A stretch of DNA of 48,461 nt from Rhodocyclaceae bacterium UBA6160. GTDB taxonomy: Bacteria > Pseudomonadota > Gammaproteobacteria > Burkholderiales > Rhodocyclaceae. A program made the translations under genes and the position numbers. Each line of letters begins with the position of its first letter. Position 1 is the stretch's first letter. Below are positions 16,735 through 25,703 of the stretch, piece by piece. Below the pieces are notes generated by a model. It was given only the letters and a program-made list of their open reading frames with translations. It did no database searches and was not told the DNA's origin. The stretch is from NCBI GenBank assembly GCA_002422995.1, contig DIUK01000159.1, positions 11,067 to 59,527 of the forward strand. The letters run 5' to 3'.

Positions 16735-17478
16735 TCACTGCGCCATAAAGGCATCAGCCTGCGCTTGTGCCGCACGAAAGTCCAGCGTACCTTCGTAAAT
16801 TGCACGCCCGGTAATCGCCCCTATAACGCCCTCGCGCTCTACTGCACACAGCGCAGCAATATCATTTAAGTTGGCAATACCACCGCTGGCAATGACCGGG
16901 ATAGACAGTGCTTGGGCAAGCTTTACCGTCGCCTCAATGTTGACACCAGACAACATGCCATCACGGCCAATATCGGTATAAATCACGGCTTCAGCGCCAT
17001 AGCCTTCAAATTTCATAGCGAGGTCAATCACATCATGCCCCGTCAATTTAGACCAGCCATCAACAGCGACCTTGCCGTCTTTTGCATCCAAGCCAACGAT
17101 AATGTGCCCAGGAAACGCACTGCATGCATCATGCAGAAATCCTGGATTTTTAACCGCCGCTGTACCAATGATGACATAACTCAAACCACCATCAAGACAG
17201 CGCTCAATGGTGTCCAGATCACGAATTCCCCCTCCTAACTGGACAGGAATCTCATCACCCACCTCGGCCAAGATTGCTTTGATCGCCGCTTCATTTTTAG
17301 GTTTGCCAGCAAAAGCGCCATTCAAGTCCACCAGATGCAAACGCCGGGCACCCTGAGCGATCCAATGCCGAGCCATCGCGGCGGGATCTTCTGAAAAGAC
17401 AGTTGCATCATCCATTTCACCCTGTTTTAAGCGGACACAGTGGCCATCTTTGAGATCAATTGCAGGTATGAGCAGCAT
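16735..17478 (-). CDS. hisA: Phosphoribosylformimino-5-aminoimidazole carboxamide ribotide isomerase
   Basis: HisA performs the Amadori rearrangement of ProFAR to PRFAR. The 247-residue TIM barrel begins MLLIPAIDLKDGHCVRLKQG with catalytic Asp8, and has VIYTDIGRDGMLSG carrying the second Asp, plus LGGGIRDLDTI and IASGGIANLND phosphate loops. It lies 114 bases after hisH; that gap is AT-rich with long T-runs on the minus strand but has no clear hairpin. Confidence 0.97.
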   Translation of the reverse strand: MLLIPAIDLKDGHCVRLKQGEMDDATVFSEDPAAMARHWIAQGARRLHLVDLNGAFAGKPKNEAAIKAILAEVGDEIPVQLGGGIRDLDTIERCLDGGLSYVIIGTAAVKNPGFLHDACSAFPGHIIVGLDAKDGKVAVDGWSKLTGHDVIDLAMKFEGYGAEAVIYTDIGRDGMLSGVNIEATVKLAQALSIPVIASGGIANLNDIAALCAVEREGVIGAITGRAIYEGTLDFRAAQAQADAFMAQ

Positions 17479-17592
17479 AAAAATTAGTGAAGAAAAAAGT
17501 TAAACAAATAACAATAAAAAATGAAAAAATAAACTCAAAAAACGACCAAAACCAGGCTGCAAGAACGTAGTTTTATTACTTACAGCTACCCG

Positions 17593-18237
17593 TCAAGGTT
17601 GCCACTGAATAAAATTTTCCAGCAAGCGCAACCCGGCTTGGGCACTTTTTTCCGGATGAAACTGAACGGCGAAGATGTTATCCCGAGCAATCGCACTGGT
17701 AAAGGCAATACCATAGTTTGTCACACCTGCAGTAAGCGTTGGGTCTTCGGGCTCAACATAGTAGCTATGCACAAAATAAAACCGATCGTCATCCTCAATC
17801 CCTTGCCACATAGGATGAGCAAAGCTCTGCTTGACTTGGTTCCATCCCATGTGCGGCACTTTGAGCCGTGCACCATCGCTTGCGACCATGGCAGACGCCG
17901 GAAAGCGCGGCACGTATCCTGGCAAGATACCAAGCCCCATCACATTACCCTCTTCTGCTCGCCCAAAGAGCATTTGCAGGCCAACACAAATACCTAGAAA
18001 AGGTTTTTCTGCTGCGGCACGAATCACCGCCTCACGTAGATTTCTCGCGGCCAGCTCACGCATGCAATCAGGCATCGCTCCCTGTCCCGGCACAACCACG
18101 CGATCTGCCGCAGCTATATCTTCGGCATTAGATGTGACTTGCACTATCACGTGTGGCGCTACATGCTCAATGGCTTTCGCCACTGAGCGCAAATTGCCCA
18201 TACCATAATCAACCACTGCAACCACTGTATTACGCAT
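17593..18237 (-). CDS. hisH: Imidazole glycerol phosphate synthase, glutamine amidotransferase subunit
   Basis: HisH hydrolyses glutamine and channels ammonia to HisF. The 214-residue class I amidotransferase shows the nucleophile Cys in FLGICVGLQMLF and the His-Glu pair in FAVQFHPEKSAQAG, and the oxyanion region VVPGQGAMPDCM. It begins MRNTVVAVVDYGMGNLRSV, as expected, 12 bases after the hisB stop. Confidence 0.97.
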   Translation of the reverse strand: MRNTVVAVVDYGMGNLRSVAKAIEHVAPHVIVQVTSNAEDIAAADRVVVPGQGAMPDCMRELAARNLREAVIRAAAEKPFLGICVGLQMLFGRAEEGNVMGLGILPGYVPRFPASAMVASDGARLKVPHMGWNQVKQSFAHPMWQGIEDDDRFYFVHSYYVEPEDPTLTAGVTNYGIAFTSAIARDNIFAVQFHPEKSAQAGLRLLENFIQWQP

Positions 18238-18249
18238 GGTGGTGACCGA

Positions 18250-18837
18250 TCAAAGCGCCCCTTTGGTCGACGGAATAGCATCCGCCGCACGGGCATCTAC
18301 CTCTACCGCCATGCGCAGCGCTCGAGCAAAAGCCTTGAAAACCGTTTCTGCTTGATGATGCGCATTGACCCCACGCAGATTATCAATATGCAGCGAAATG
18401 CCGGCATGATTAACCATGCCCTGGAAAAACTCGTGAACCAGATCAACGTCAAATTCACCAATCATCGCACGCGTAAAAGGCACATTGAATACCAACCCCG
18501 GACGGCCAGACAGATCGACGACGACACGCGATAAGGCCTCATCCAGCGGCACATACGCATGACCATAACGACGCAACCCTTTTTTATCGCCCAACGCTTT
18601 AGCCAACGCTTGTCCAAAGGTGATACCAACATCTTCCACCGTGTGATGTGCATCAATATGCAAATCGCCGGCTGCGTCAATTATCAGATCCATCATCCCA
18701 TGGCGTGCAATCTGATCCAGCATATGGTCAAAAAAACCAACGCCTGTGGCCAGCTTGGCCACGCCAGTACCATCCAGATTGATGGCAACGCGAATACGGG
18801 TTTCGAGGGTATTTCTAGAAACGTCAGCTTGCCGCAT
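18250..18837 (-). CDS. hisB: Imidazoleglycerol-phosphate dehydratase
   Basis: HisB removes water from imidazole glycerol phosphate. The 195-residue, single-function form shows both manganese-binding motifs, DAHHTVEDVGITFGQAL and NAHHQAETVFKAFARAL, and GFFDHMLDQIARHG. I use the ATG at 18835-18837 (MRQADVSRNTLETRI), which matches the family start; the frame extends 12 codons further. Its upstream neighbour in related genomes, hisC, is here on the opposite strand, so hisB must have its own promoter in the 136-base divergent gap. Confidence 0.96.
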   Translation of the reverse strand: MRQADVSRNTLETRIRVAINLDGTGVAKLATGVGFFDHMLDQIARHGMMDLIIDAAGDLHIDAHHTVEDVGITFGQALAKALGDKKGLRRYGHAYVPLDEALSRVVVDLSGRPGLVFNVPFTRAMIGEFDVDLVHEFFQGMVNHAGISLHIDNLRGVNAHHQAETVFKAFARALRMAVEVDARAADAIPSTKGAL

Positions 18838-18973
18838 GGCAGTCTCAGACACACAGTTGAAGAAGGTTCGCATGATACCATCGCATAACTATTGGTTTCA
18901 CGTTTTCGATTTCAAGACTTGCATCAAGTCACACTTCCACAGCCGCTTATACAACTTTATATCCCGCAAAATC

Positions 18974-20032
18974 ATGTCTGAATTCTGGAGCAATGTTGTC
19001 AAAACCCTCACTCCATATGTGCCTGGGGAACAACCCAAGCTGACCAACTTGGTCAAGCTCAATACCAACGAAAACCCCTATGGTGCCAGTCCGCGTGTTC
19101 TCAAAGCCATTCGCGAGGCAGTTGACGAAGACTTACGCCTTTATCCCGACCCGAATGCTGAAGCACTCAAAGAAGCCATCGCTGAACATTATGACGTCAC
19201 CACAATCAATGTTTTTGTCGGCAATGGATCAGATGAAATTTTGGCACATGTATTTTTAGCGCTGCTCAAACACGACCAACCCGTCTTGTTCCCGGACATT
19301 ACCTACAGCTTTTATCCGGTGTATTGCGGCTTGTATGAAATTGCCTTTCAAACCGTGCCGTTAGCAGAAGACTTTTCCCTGCGTGTAGCGGACTACTCGC
19401 AACCTAACGGCGGCATTATCTTTCCCAATCCGAACGCCCCGACAGGCCGCGCCATTTCATTGGCTGAGATTGAAGAGTTATTGCAAATGCATCCACATCG
19501 TGTCATCGTCGTCGATGAAGCGTATGTCGATTTTGGCGGCGAAAGCGCTATCCCCTTAACCCATCGTTATCCGAATTTGCTGGTTGTCCATACATTTTCA
19601 AAGTCACGCTCGCTCGCTGGTTTGCGCGTAGGATTCGCCATTGGTCACTCGGATTTGATTGAAGCACTGGAGCGAGTAAAAAACAGTTTTAACTCTTATC
19701 CACTGGATAAATTAGCCATGGCAGGCGCGATCGCCGCGCTCGATGATAAAGCCCACTTTGAGCGCACCCGCAAAGCAATCATGCATGCACGCGAAAATCT
19801 GATTACTGCGCTCGAAAGCTTAGGCTTTGAGGTATTACCTTCCGTAGCCAACTTTGTGTTTGTACGCCATCCTGAGCATGATGCAGAAAAGTCGGCGCTG
19901 GCATTACGGCGACACGGCATCGTTGTGCGTCATTTCAAACTGCCAAGAATCGAACAATTTCTGCGCATTACCATCGGAACCGATGATCAGTGCGCAATTC
20001 TGGTCAAGGCTCTGCGGGAAATCGTGGCATAG
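18974..20032 (+). CDS. hisC: Histidinol-phosphate aminotransferase
   Basis: HisC transfers an amino group from glutamate to imidazole acetol phosphate. The 352-residue PLP enzyme starts MSEFWSNVVKTLTPYVPGEQ, has FVGNGSDEILAHVF, PNPNAPTGRAI, VDEAYVDFGG, and the PLP lysine in HTFSKSRSLAGLRVGF. The gene occupies its usual place between hisD and hisB but points the other way, together with the following transglutaminase-like gene. A copy of the 25-base repeat (antisense, 19887-19911) is in frame in EKSALALRRHG without apparent length change. Confidence 0.96.
   Translation: MSEFWSNVVKTLTPYVPGEQPKLTNLVKLNTNENPYGASPRVLKAIREAVDEDLRLYPDPNAEALKEAIAEHYDVTTINVFVGNGSDEILAHVFLALLKHDQPVLFPDITYSFYPVYCGLYEIAFQTVPLAEDFSLRVADYSQPNGGIIFPNPNAPTGRAISLAEIEELLQMHPHRVIVVDEAYVDFGGESAIPLTHRYPNLLVVHTFSKSRSLAGLRVGFAIGHSDLIEALERVKNSFNSYPLDKLAMAGAIAALDDKAHFERTRKAIMHARENLITALESLGFEVLPSVANFVFVRHPEHDAEKSALALRRHGIVVRHFKLPRIEQFLRITIGTDDQCAILVKALREIVA
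19887..19911 (-). repeat. 25-base dispersed repeat, copy 5 (inside hisC, antisense)
   Basis: The plus strand reads AAAAGTCGGCGCTGG then CATTACGGCG, about 21 of 25 consensus bases. It lies against the gene direction and is translated as K-S-A-L-A-L-R-R. Confidence 0.8.
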
Positions 20033-20041
20033 CACTCATCC

Positions 20042-21366
20042 GTGACAATAAAAAACACTTATAGCGTCATTGCCTTGCTATTTTTAGTAGTGACGATTTA
20101 TTACGCATGCAACGTGCACGCGGCCAGCCCGGATTTTCTTGCTGAAAAAATCAAACATCGACAAGCCTTCACGAACAATGATCAGAGTGAAGAGGGAGTT
20201 AAGTTTTCCTTCGGCAAAGAACAACTAAAGGATGTTGAACGCGACATGCTGGCTTATCTCACCCAGCTTGGCATCCCGCAGGCACTCGTTAATCATAGAA
20301 TTTCGGCCAATACTGATAGTGTAATTTTCCAGTTAGCAACACCGCCTGAAGATACTTCAACTGTTGATTTACGGTTTCAGAAAAAGAAATTGTCTTGTCC
20401 CTCATGCAGCACGGTCGGCTGACTGAATTTGCTGGTAGCCAATGCAGCTTACAGGTCTTTCGCGATCATGTAGGCATCCGTCAAAATATTGTTGCCTGGG
20501 CCGAAAATGTTGAATGGAACTGGCCTGATGGCAAGCGCGCCCAATGGAACAAACGTTATTGGAACAAAGGAATGCCACTGCCTGGCGTATCCGTTTCAAA
20601 AGCAGTAAAAGAGGCATTCCTGAATCAGGAAAAATACTCTATCGGCTGCTATGCCGCGACAAAATTAGTCATGATTCATGGTGTGCTTGATTATTACGCG
20701 CGCATCAAAAAAAGCCCCACAAATTTAGCGGAGATTGAGCGGCGACTCATGGCCAATGATAGCGCCCCCTTAGTGCGAATCGAGCCACGTGCCGTTTGGG
20801 CGTTCGAAGAAGATTTTGACGCAAGCGAATTGTGGCAAAAAGGAAAATTGCTTGAAATGCGCTACAACATTCCCGCTAGGAATTTTGTGCCAGGTGATTG
20901 GGGATACCTGTTAAATACCGATCCGATCACCGCCAAAAAGATCGGCTATGAGGGATCCAACGCCATTTACCTTGGTCGTGGAAAATTCGATGACTACTAC
21001 AACGACCACAATCATTCCTATCTGTTCCGGGAAAAACTTGATGAAGTCTACCAATGGGGCAACAAAATCTTTAGTCGTCGACGTGATATGGACAAAGTCC
21101 ACCCATTGACCGAGCGTGACATTGAAAAACTCGAAGCAATCCCGAAAAAAAGACGGACTTATCATGGATATGCGGGTTTATTTCTCGCCATTATCACCTC
21201 GTTCAGCGAATGTTCATTAAGCCTAAAAGGTAAGGGGACAGCCAGCTTATGCAAGGGAAATCAGCACCCTTTGAATTCGTCTCTGGACAAGGGGACTTTT
21301 TCCTGGGGCACTGGTAAGAATACGGAAATGCCTTTTTGCGAATCCTTTAAGCATCTTGCGGCTTGA
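20042..21366 (+). CDS. Tgl-like transglutaminase, frameshifted (two frames: 20042-20422 and 20395-21366)
   Basis: A GTG-started frame encodes a hydrophobic N-terminus (VIALLFLVVTIYYACNVHA, signal peptide or anchor). It stops at 20422; the neighbouring frame continues the protein to 21366. One extra A in the A-run at 20381-20385, or a -1 slip there, joins them into about 441 residues with Q-K-K-E-I-V-L-S at the joint. The second part resembles Bacillus subtilis spore transglutaminase Tgl by eye: SKAVKEAFLN, a Cys in YSIGCYAATKLVMIHGVLDYY (codon 20647-20649; Tgl has FECATAIVI), then FVPGDWGYLLNTDP (Tgl GDCLYFKNPE) and EGSNAIYLGRGKF (Tgl RGENVILLGEDKY). The Tgl catalytic Glu187 position is Ser here, with nearby His residues in YNDHNH. 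The last 60 or so residues look unconserved. Either broken, recoded or mis-sequenced. Confidence 0.55.
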
Positions 21367-22651
21367 TACGCAACTCCGCCGCACGGGCATGCGCTGTGAG
21401 TCCTTCACCATGCGCCAAGGTAGCGGCAATTGGTCCTAATGTTTGAGCACTTGCAACTGAAACTTCAATCAGGCTGCTGCGTTTCTGGAAGTCATACACG
21501 CCAAGCGGCGAAGAAAACCGTGCGCTGCGCGAGGTCGGCAGCACATGGTTCGGCCCGGCACAATAATCGCCCAAGGATTCAGAAGCATAGTGGCCGATGA
21601 AAATAGCCCCCGCATGGCGAATCTGTTCCACCAGCAGATTCGGCTCGGCAACCGCGAGCTCAAGGTGTTCTGGCGCGATGCGATTGGCGATGGTACAGGC
21701 CTCGGTCAGATCGGCGACCTGAATCAACGCCCCCCGCCCTTTGAGCGAAGCTTCGATCACCGTGCGACGTGGCATCGTTGGCAAAAGTTTTGCGATGCTA
21801 GCCGCGACACAGTCGATAAAGGCCACATCAGGACACAGCAAAATGGACTGCGCCATCTCGTCATGCTCGGCCTGGGCAAACAAATCCATGGCGACCCAAT
21901 CCGGATTAGCCGTTGCATCCGCAATCACCAGCACTTCAGAAGGCCCGGCGATCATGTCGATGCCGACTGTGCCGAATACGCGCCGCTTGGCTGCAGCAAC
22001 ATAGGCATTGCCGGGGCCGACGATCTTGTCGACTTGCGGAATGGTTTGTGTGCCATACGCGAGCGCCGCCACGGCTTGTGCGCCGCCAATGGTGAACACG
22101 CGATCAACACCGGCCAGATGGGCAGCGGCTAACACCAGCGCATTCTTTTCGCCACGCGGGGTCGGCACAACCATGATGAGCTCCGTTACACCAGCGACTT
22201 TGGCGGGCAAAGCATTCATGAGCACAGAGCTGGGATAGGCCGCCTTGCCGCCGGGCACATACAAACCGACGCGGTCCAGCGGCGTGACTTTTTGCCCGAG
22301 CCGCGTGCCATTGGCTTCACGATAACTCCAGGACTCCGCTTTCTGATGCTCATGGTATTCACGAATACGTACAGCGGCAGCTTCTAGCGCTTGTCGCTGC
22401 ACCAGTGGAATCAAATCAAAGGCTTTAGCAAGATCCGCTGCAGTGAGCGAAAGATCGGCCATGCTGTGCACAGCAAGCTGGTCAAAGCGCTGGGTATACT
22501 CCATCACTGCCATGTCACCACGCACACGCACTTGACTCAGAATCTCGGCAACAACACGCTCAATATTTTCATCGGTGGCATGATCAAAAGCCAGCAAGGC
22601 ATCCAGCACCGCGAGAAAATCCGGCATGCGAGTCGATAAACGACGCATCAT
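21347..22651 (-). CDS. hisD: Histidinol dehydrogenase
   Basis: HisD oxidises histidinol to histidine in two NAD-dependent steps. The 434-residue zinc enzyme shows GGKAAYPSSVLMNALPAKVAGV, IAGPSEVLVIAD, zinc and catalytic residues in DLFAQAEHDEMAQS and APEHLELAV, and CAGPNHVLPTSRSARF. Its ATG overlaps the hisG stop (ATGA), so the two are coupled. Its 3' end overlaps the tail of the convergent Tgl-like gene by 20 bases. Confidence 0.97.
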   Translation of the reverse strand: MMRRLSTRMPDFLAVLDALLAFDHATDENIERVVAEILSQVRVRGDMAVMEYTQRFDQLAVHSMADLSLTAADLAKAFDLIPLVQRQALEAAAVRIREYHEHQKAESWSYREANGTRLGQKVTPLDRVGLYVPGGKAAYPSSVLMNALPAKVAGVTELIMVVPTPRGEKNALVLAAAHLAGVDRVFTIGGAQAVAALAYGTQTIPQVDKIVGPGNAYVAAAKRRVFGTVGIDMIAGPSEVLVIADATANPDWVAMDLFAQAEHDEMAQSILLCPDVAFIDCVAASIAKLLPTMPRRTVIEASLKGRGALIQVADLTEACTIANRIAPEHLELAVAEPNLLVEQIRHAGAIFIGHYASESLGDYCAGPNHVLPTSRSARFSSPLGVYDFQKRSSLIEVSVASAQTLGPIAATLAHGEGLTAHARAAELRIKPQDA

Positions 22652-23355
22652 TGATCTTTTTTCCTTGAACTAGATGCAAACACCGGCATTGCAGACACCA
22701 GTACGTCAGAAATGCATTCACCAGAAACAGCACTAGAGAAAGCGTCAATCACCGGTTGCAACGATTTCCGTTTTACTTTTAGTGCGGCTTGATTAACTAC
22801 AAGACGTGATGAGATTTGCATAATCTCCTCAACTTCAGTCAGATGATTAGCGCGCAAAGTAGCGCCGCTGGACACCAGATCGACGATCGCATCGGCCAAG
22901 CCAACCAGAGGCGCTAATTCCATGGAGCCGTAGAGTTTAACTAAATCCACATGAACCCCTTTGGCAGCGAAATGTTCGCTCGCTGTTTTCAGGTACTTGG
23001 TTGCTACGCGCAGGCGTGCACCACTTTTTACTGCTCCGGCGTAGTCAAAGCCGTCAGGCACGGCAACAGACATTCTGCATTTGGCAATGTTCAAATCCAA
23101 GGGCTGATACAACCCTGCGCCGCCATGTTCAAGTAATACATCTTTGCCAGCAATTCCAATATCTGCTGCACCATATTGCACATAGGTAGGCACATCGGAG
23201 GCGCGCACAATCACTACCCGCACCTCTTGTCGATTCGTGCCAATAATGAGTTTGCGCGATTGTTCAGGATGTTCTGCCGGCACAATGCCTGCCGCAGCAA
23301 GTAGCGGCAAAGTCTCTTCAAAAATCCGCCCTTTTGACAAGGCAATCGTAATCAT
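22648..23355 (-). CDS. hisG: ATP phosphoribosyltransferase, short form
   Basis: HisG starts histidine synthesis by joining ATP and PRPP. The protein begins MITIALSKGRIFEETLPLLAA and has ASDVPTYVQYGAADIGIAGKD and VDLVSSGATLRANHL. At 235 residues it is the short form, lacking the C-terminal feedback domain of the roughly 300-residue form; short HisG needs the regulatory subunit HisZ, which is not in this window. An alternative ATG at 23368-23370 adds five residues (MDAAD). It overlaps hisD by four bases and follows murA closely. Confidence 0.96.
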   Translation of the reverse strand: MITIALSKGRIFEETLPLLAAAGIVPAEHPEQSRKLIIGTNRQEVRVVIVRASDVPTYVQYGAADIGIAGKDVLLEHGGAGLYQPLDLNIAKCRMSVAVPDGFDYAGAVKSGARLRVATKYLKTASEHFAAKGVHVDLVKLYGSMELAPLVGLADAIVDLVSSGATLRANHLTEVEEIMQISSRLVVNQAALKVKRKSLQPVIDAFSSAVSGECISDVLVSAMPVFASSSRKKDQ

Positions 23356-23374
23356 ATCGGCAGCATCCATGGGA

Positions 23375-24643
23375 CTATTTTAGCCGCGTCACACGCGCAC
23401 CCAGGGCGGTGAGTTTTTGATCAAGTGCTTCATAGCCTCGATCAAGGTGGTAAATCCGTTCAATGATCGTATCACCCTGTGCCACCAGACCAGCAATCAC
23501 CAGGCTTGCAGAAGCACGCAAATCGGTCGCCATCACTGTAGCGCCTTCGAGCTTGGCAACGCCTTTAACAAAGGCTGTATTGCCATCAATTTTAATGTCT
23601 GCCCCTAAACGAATGAGCTCCACCGCATGCATAAAACGATTTTCAAAAATCGTTTCGCGAATGACTGCTGTGCCATCTGCCACGGTATTAATTGCCATGA
23701 ATTGTGCTTGCATATCCGTAGGGAAAGCCGGATAAGGCGCAGTACGCAAACTCACTGCCGTCAGGCGTGAAGGAGCTTTGAGCGTAATGGCGTCACGCTC
23801 GCTGGTAATATCGCAACCGCTATCCATGAGCTTATCAATCAAAGCATCAAGGTAGGCAGACGATGTACCAGTCAAGCGGACGTTACCGCCTGTCGCTGCT
23901 GCGGCACAAAGGTAAGTGCCTGTCTCGATCCGATCAGGCATCACACGATGCGTTGCGCCATGGAGCCGCTCAACGCCTTGTATGCGGATGACATCACTAC
24001 CCGCACCAGACACCCTGGCGCCCATTGCGTTAAGGCAGGTAGCAAGATCAACCACTTCTGGCTCACGTGCTGCATTCTCAATCACTGTTTCACCGTCACC
24101 CAAACAGGCCGCCATCATGAGGTTTTCAGTACCGGTTACGGTAACCATGTCGGTAAAAATACGTGCGCCTTTAAGACGGTTCGCCTTGGCATGTACATAG
24201 CCATGTTCAACGCTAACATCTGCCCCCATGGCAGTTAAACCTTTGATGTGCTGATCTACCGGCCGCGCGCCAATCGCACAACCACCGGGAAGTGACACCT
24301 TGGCCTCGCCACTACGTGCAACCAGCGGGCCTAGCACCAAAATAGCCGCACGCATGGTTTTAACCAATTCATAAGGCGCCACTGGATTATTTAACCCGGA
24401 AGCATCTAATGTCACCGAATCACCAGCGCCGACTTTTGCACTTTCGCGCATCACTTTGACGCCCATTTGCGCGAGCAAATTGAGCATAGTGCCAATGTCA
24501 TTCAGATGTGGCACATTAGTAAACGTGACCGGCTCCTGGGTAAGCAATGCCGCACACAATAGGGGCAAAGCAGCATTTTTTGCGCCCGACATAGCAATTT
24601 CGCCACGTAATGGAATACCGCCGAAAATTTGCAACTTATCCAT
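23375..24643 (-). CDS. murA: UDP-N-acetylglucosamine 1-carboxyvinyltransferase
   Basis: MurA adds enolpyruvate from PEP to UDP-GlcNAc, the first committed step of peptidoglycan synthesis. The start MDKLQIFGGIPLRGEIAMSG fits the family (422 residues), and the reactive Cys lies in LPGGCAIGARPVDQH. Compared with the E. coli protein, a stretch of about six to eight residues around SAKVGAGDS is extra, exactly where a copy of the 25-base repeat lies (24413-24437). The ATG at 24641-24643 overlaps the end of the bolA-like gene by eight bases; an upstream ATG at 24658 would add five residues. Confidence 0.96.
   Translation of the reverse strand: MDKLQIFGGIPLRGEIAMSGAKNAALPLLCAALLTQEPVTFTNVPHLNDIGTMLNLLAQMGVKVMRESAKVGAGDSVTLDASGLNNPVAPYELVKTMRAAILVLGPLVARSGEAKVSLPGGCAIGARPVDQHIKGLTAMGADVSVEHGYVHAKANRLKGARIFTDMVTVTGTENLMMAACLGDGETVIENAAREPEVVDLATCLNAMGARVSGAGSDVIRIQGVERLHGATHRVMPDRIETGTYLCAAAATGGNVRLTGTSSAYLDALIDKLMDSGCDITSERDAITLKAPSRLTAVSLRTAPYPAFPTDMQAQFMAINTVADGTAVIRETIFENRFMHAVELIRLGADIKIDGNTAFVKGVAKLEGATVMATDLRASASLVIAGLVAQGDTIIERIYHLDRGYEALDQKLTALGARVTRLK
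24413..24437 (+). repeat. 25-base dispersed repeat, copy 6 (inside murA, antisense)
   Basis: The right part TCACCAGCGCCGACTTTT is perfect, while the left heptamer has three changes (CACCGAA). It lies antisense to murA and is translated there as A-K-V-G-A-G-D. Confidence 0.88.
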
Positions 24644-24878
24644 GCGTGCGCCACTCATCAGGCGTCAAGGTTTGCATGGAAAGCGCGTGCAACTCGCCCG
24701 AATCAAAATGCGGTTTGAGTATGGCATTCACTCGTTGCTGACGCTTGATCCGGTTAAGACCTGCAAATTCATTGCTGACGATCAGTGCAGAAAAGTGCGC
24801 TCCATCACCCTCTACGGTCAAGTGCTCACAGGGCAGATCATTAACAATCCACATTTCAAGTTTTTTCGGGTCTAACAT
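24636..24878 (-). CDS. BolA family protein, IbaG type
   Basis: This 80-residue protein with the single BolA/YrbA fold has the C-terminal conserved block FDSGELHALSMQTLTPDEW and the RQQRVNAILKPHF helix. Such proteins partner monothiol glutaredoxins in iron-sulfur handling; the IbaG branch usually lies directly upstream of murA, as here. It overlaps murA by eight bases and follows the ABC permease after 48 bases. Confidence 0.93.
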   Translation of the reverse strand: MLDPKKLEMWIVNDLPCEHLTVEGDGAHFSALIVSNEFAGLNRIKRQQRVNAILKPHFDSGELHALSMQTLTPDEWRTHG

Positions 24879-24926
24879 TTTTTCTCCTAAGCGCTTGACT
24901 GCTCATCGCCAACACGCTGCATAAAA

Positions 24927-25703
24927 TCAATCGCGCAGTTTATAGCCGCGCCTGAGCGAATGTAGCGTCAAGGCAGCCAAAATCGTGAAACTCAGCAAGC
25001 CTACCCATAAACTATGCCAAGGTGAGATATCCGAAACGCCAAAAAATCCGTAACGAAAGCCATCAATCATGTAAAAAACAGGATTCCAGCGAGAAATACT
25101 TTGCCAAAAAGAGGGCAAAGAAGCAATGGAATAAAACACACCAGACAAAAAAGTAAGCGGCATAATCAGGAAATTTTGAAAAGCCGCAAGCTGATCATAT
25201 TTTTCAGCCCAGATACCTGCCAACATGCCTAACGTCGCCATGATAGCGCCACCTAAAATAGCAAAAACGCCGATCCATAAAGGCGCCGCATAATTTAACG
25301 AACCAAACCAAATCGTTGCAAGCAAGACCCCTGCACCAACTGTAAAGCCGCGTGCTACCGCTGCGAGTACATACGCCGAGAAGAACTCATTATGGGAAAT
25401 TGGCGGCAACAGAACAAAGACCAGGTTGCCGGTAATTTTTGATTGGATCAATGACGAAGAGGTATTGGCAAAGGCGTTTTGCAAAACAGACATCATGACA
25501 AGACCAGGAATCAAAAAGGCGGTATAAGGTACGCCATGAATTTTTGTGTGCGTGGAGAGCACATGTGAAAAAATCACTAAATATAACAAGGCAGTTAAAA
25601 CTGGCGCAGCAATCGTCTGCGCCGACACTTTCCAAAATCGCAAAAGCTCCTTATAAAGCAAGGTCAAAAAGCCACGACTTGGCCGCATTGGCAAATCATT
25701 CAT
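24927..25703 (-). CDS. yadH: ABC-2 type transporter permease (YadH-like)
   Basis: This 258-residue inner-membrane protein has six predicted membrane segments and the ABC-2 signature region around YKELLRFWKVSAQTIAAPVL and MPLTFLSGVFYSIASLP. It pairs with the ATPase just upstream to form an exporter of unknown substrate. I prefer the ATG at 25701-25703 (MNDLPM), which gives a four-base overlap with the ATPase stop and AGGG seven bases upstream; an ATG two codons earlier is possible. Confidence 0.92.
   Translation of the reverse strand: MNDLPMRPSRGFLTLLYKELLRFWKVSAQTIAAPVLTALLYLVIFSHVLSTHTKIHGVPYTAFLIPGLVMMSVLQNAFANTSSSLIQSKITGNLVFVLLPPISHNEFFSAYVLAAVARGFTVGAGVLLATIWFGSLNYAAPLWIGVFAILGGAIMATLGMLAGIWAEKYDQLAAFQNFLIMPLTFLSGVFYSIASLPSFWQSISRWNPVFYMIDGFRYGFFGVSDISPWHSLWVGLLSFTILAALTLHSLRRGYKLRD

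Noticed and set aside
21225..21300. AAGGGGAC motifs twice near the end of the Tgl-like gene, recalling repeats linked to REP-associated transposases
   Set aside because: There are only two short matches, with no transposase gene or inverted-repeat structure nearby.
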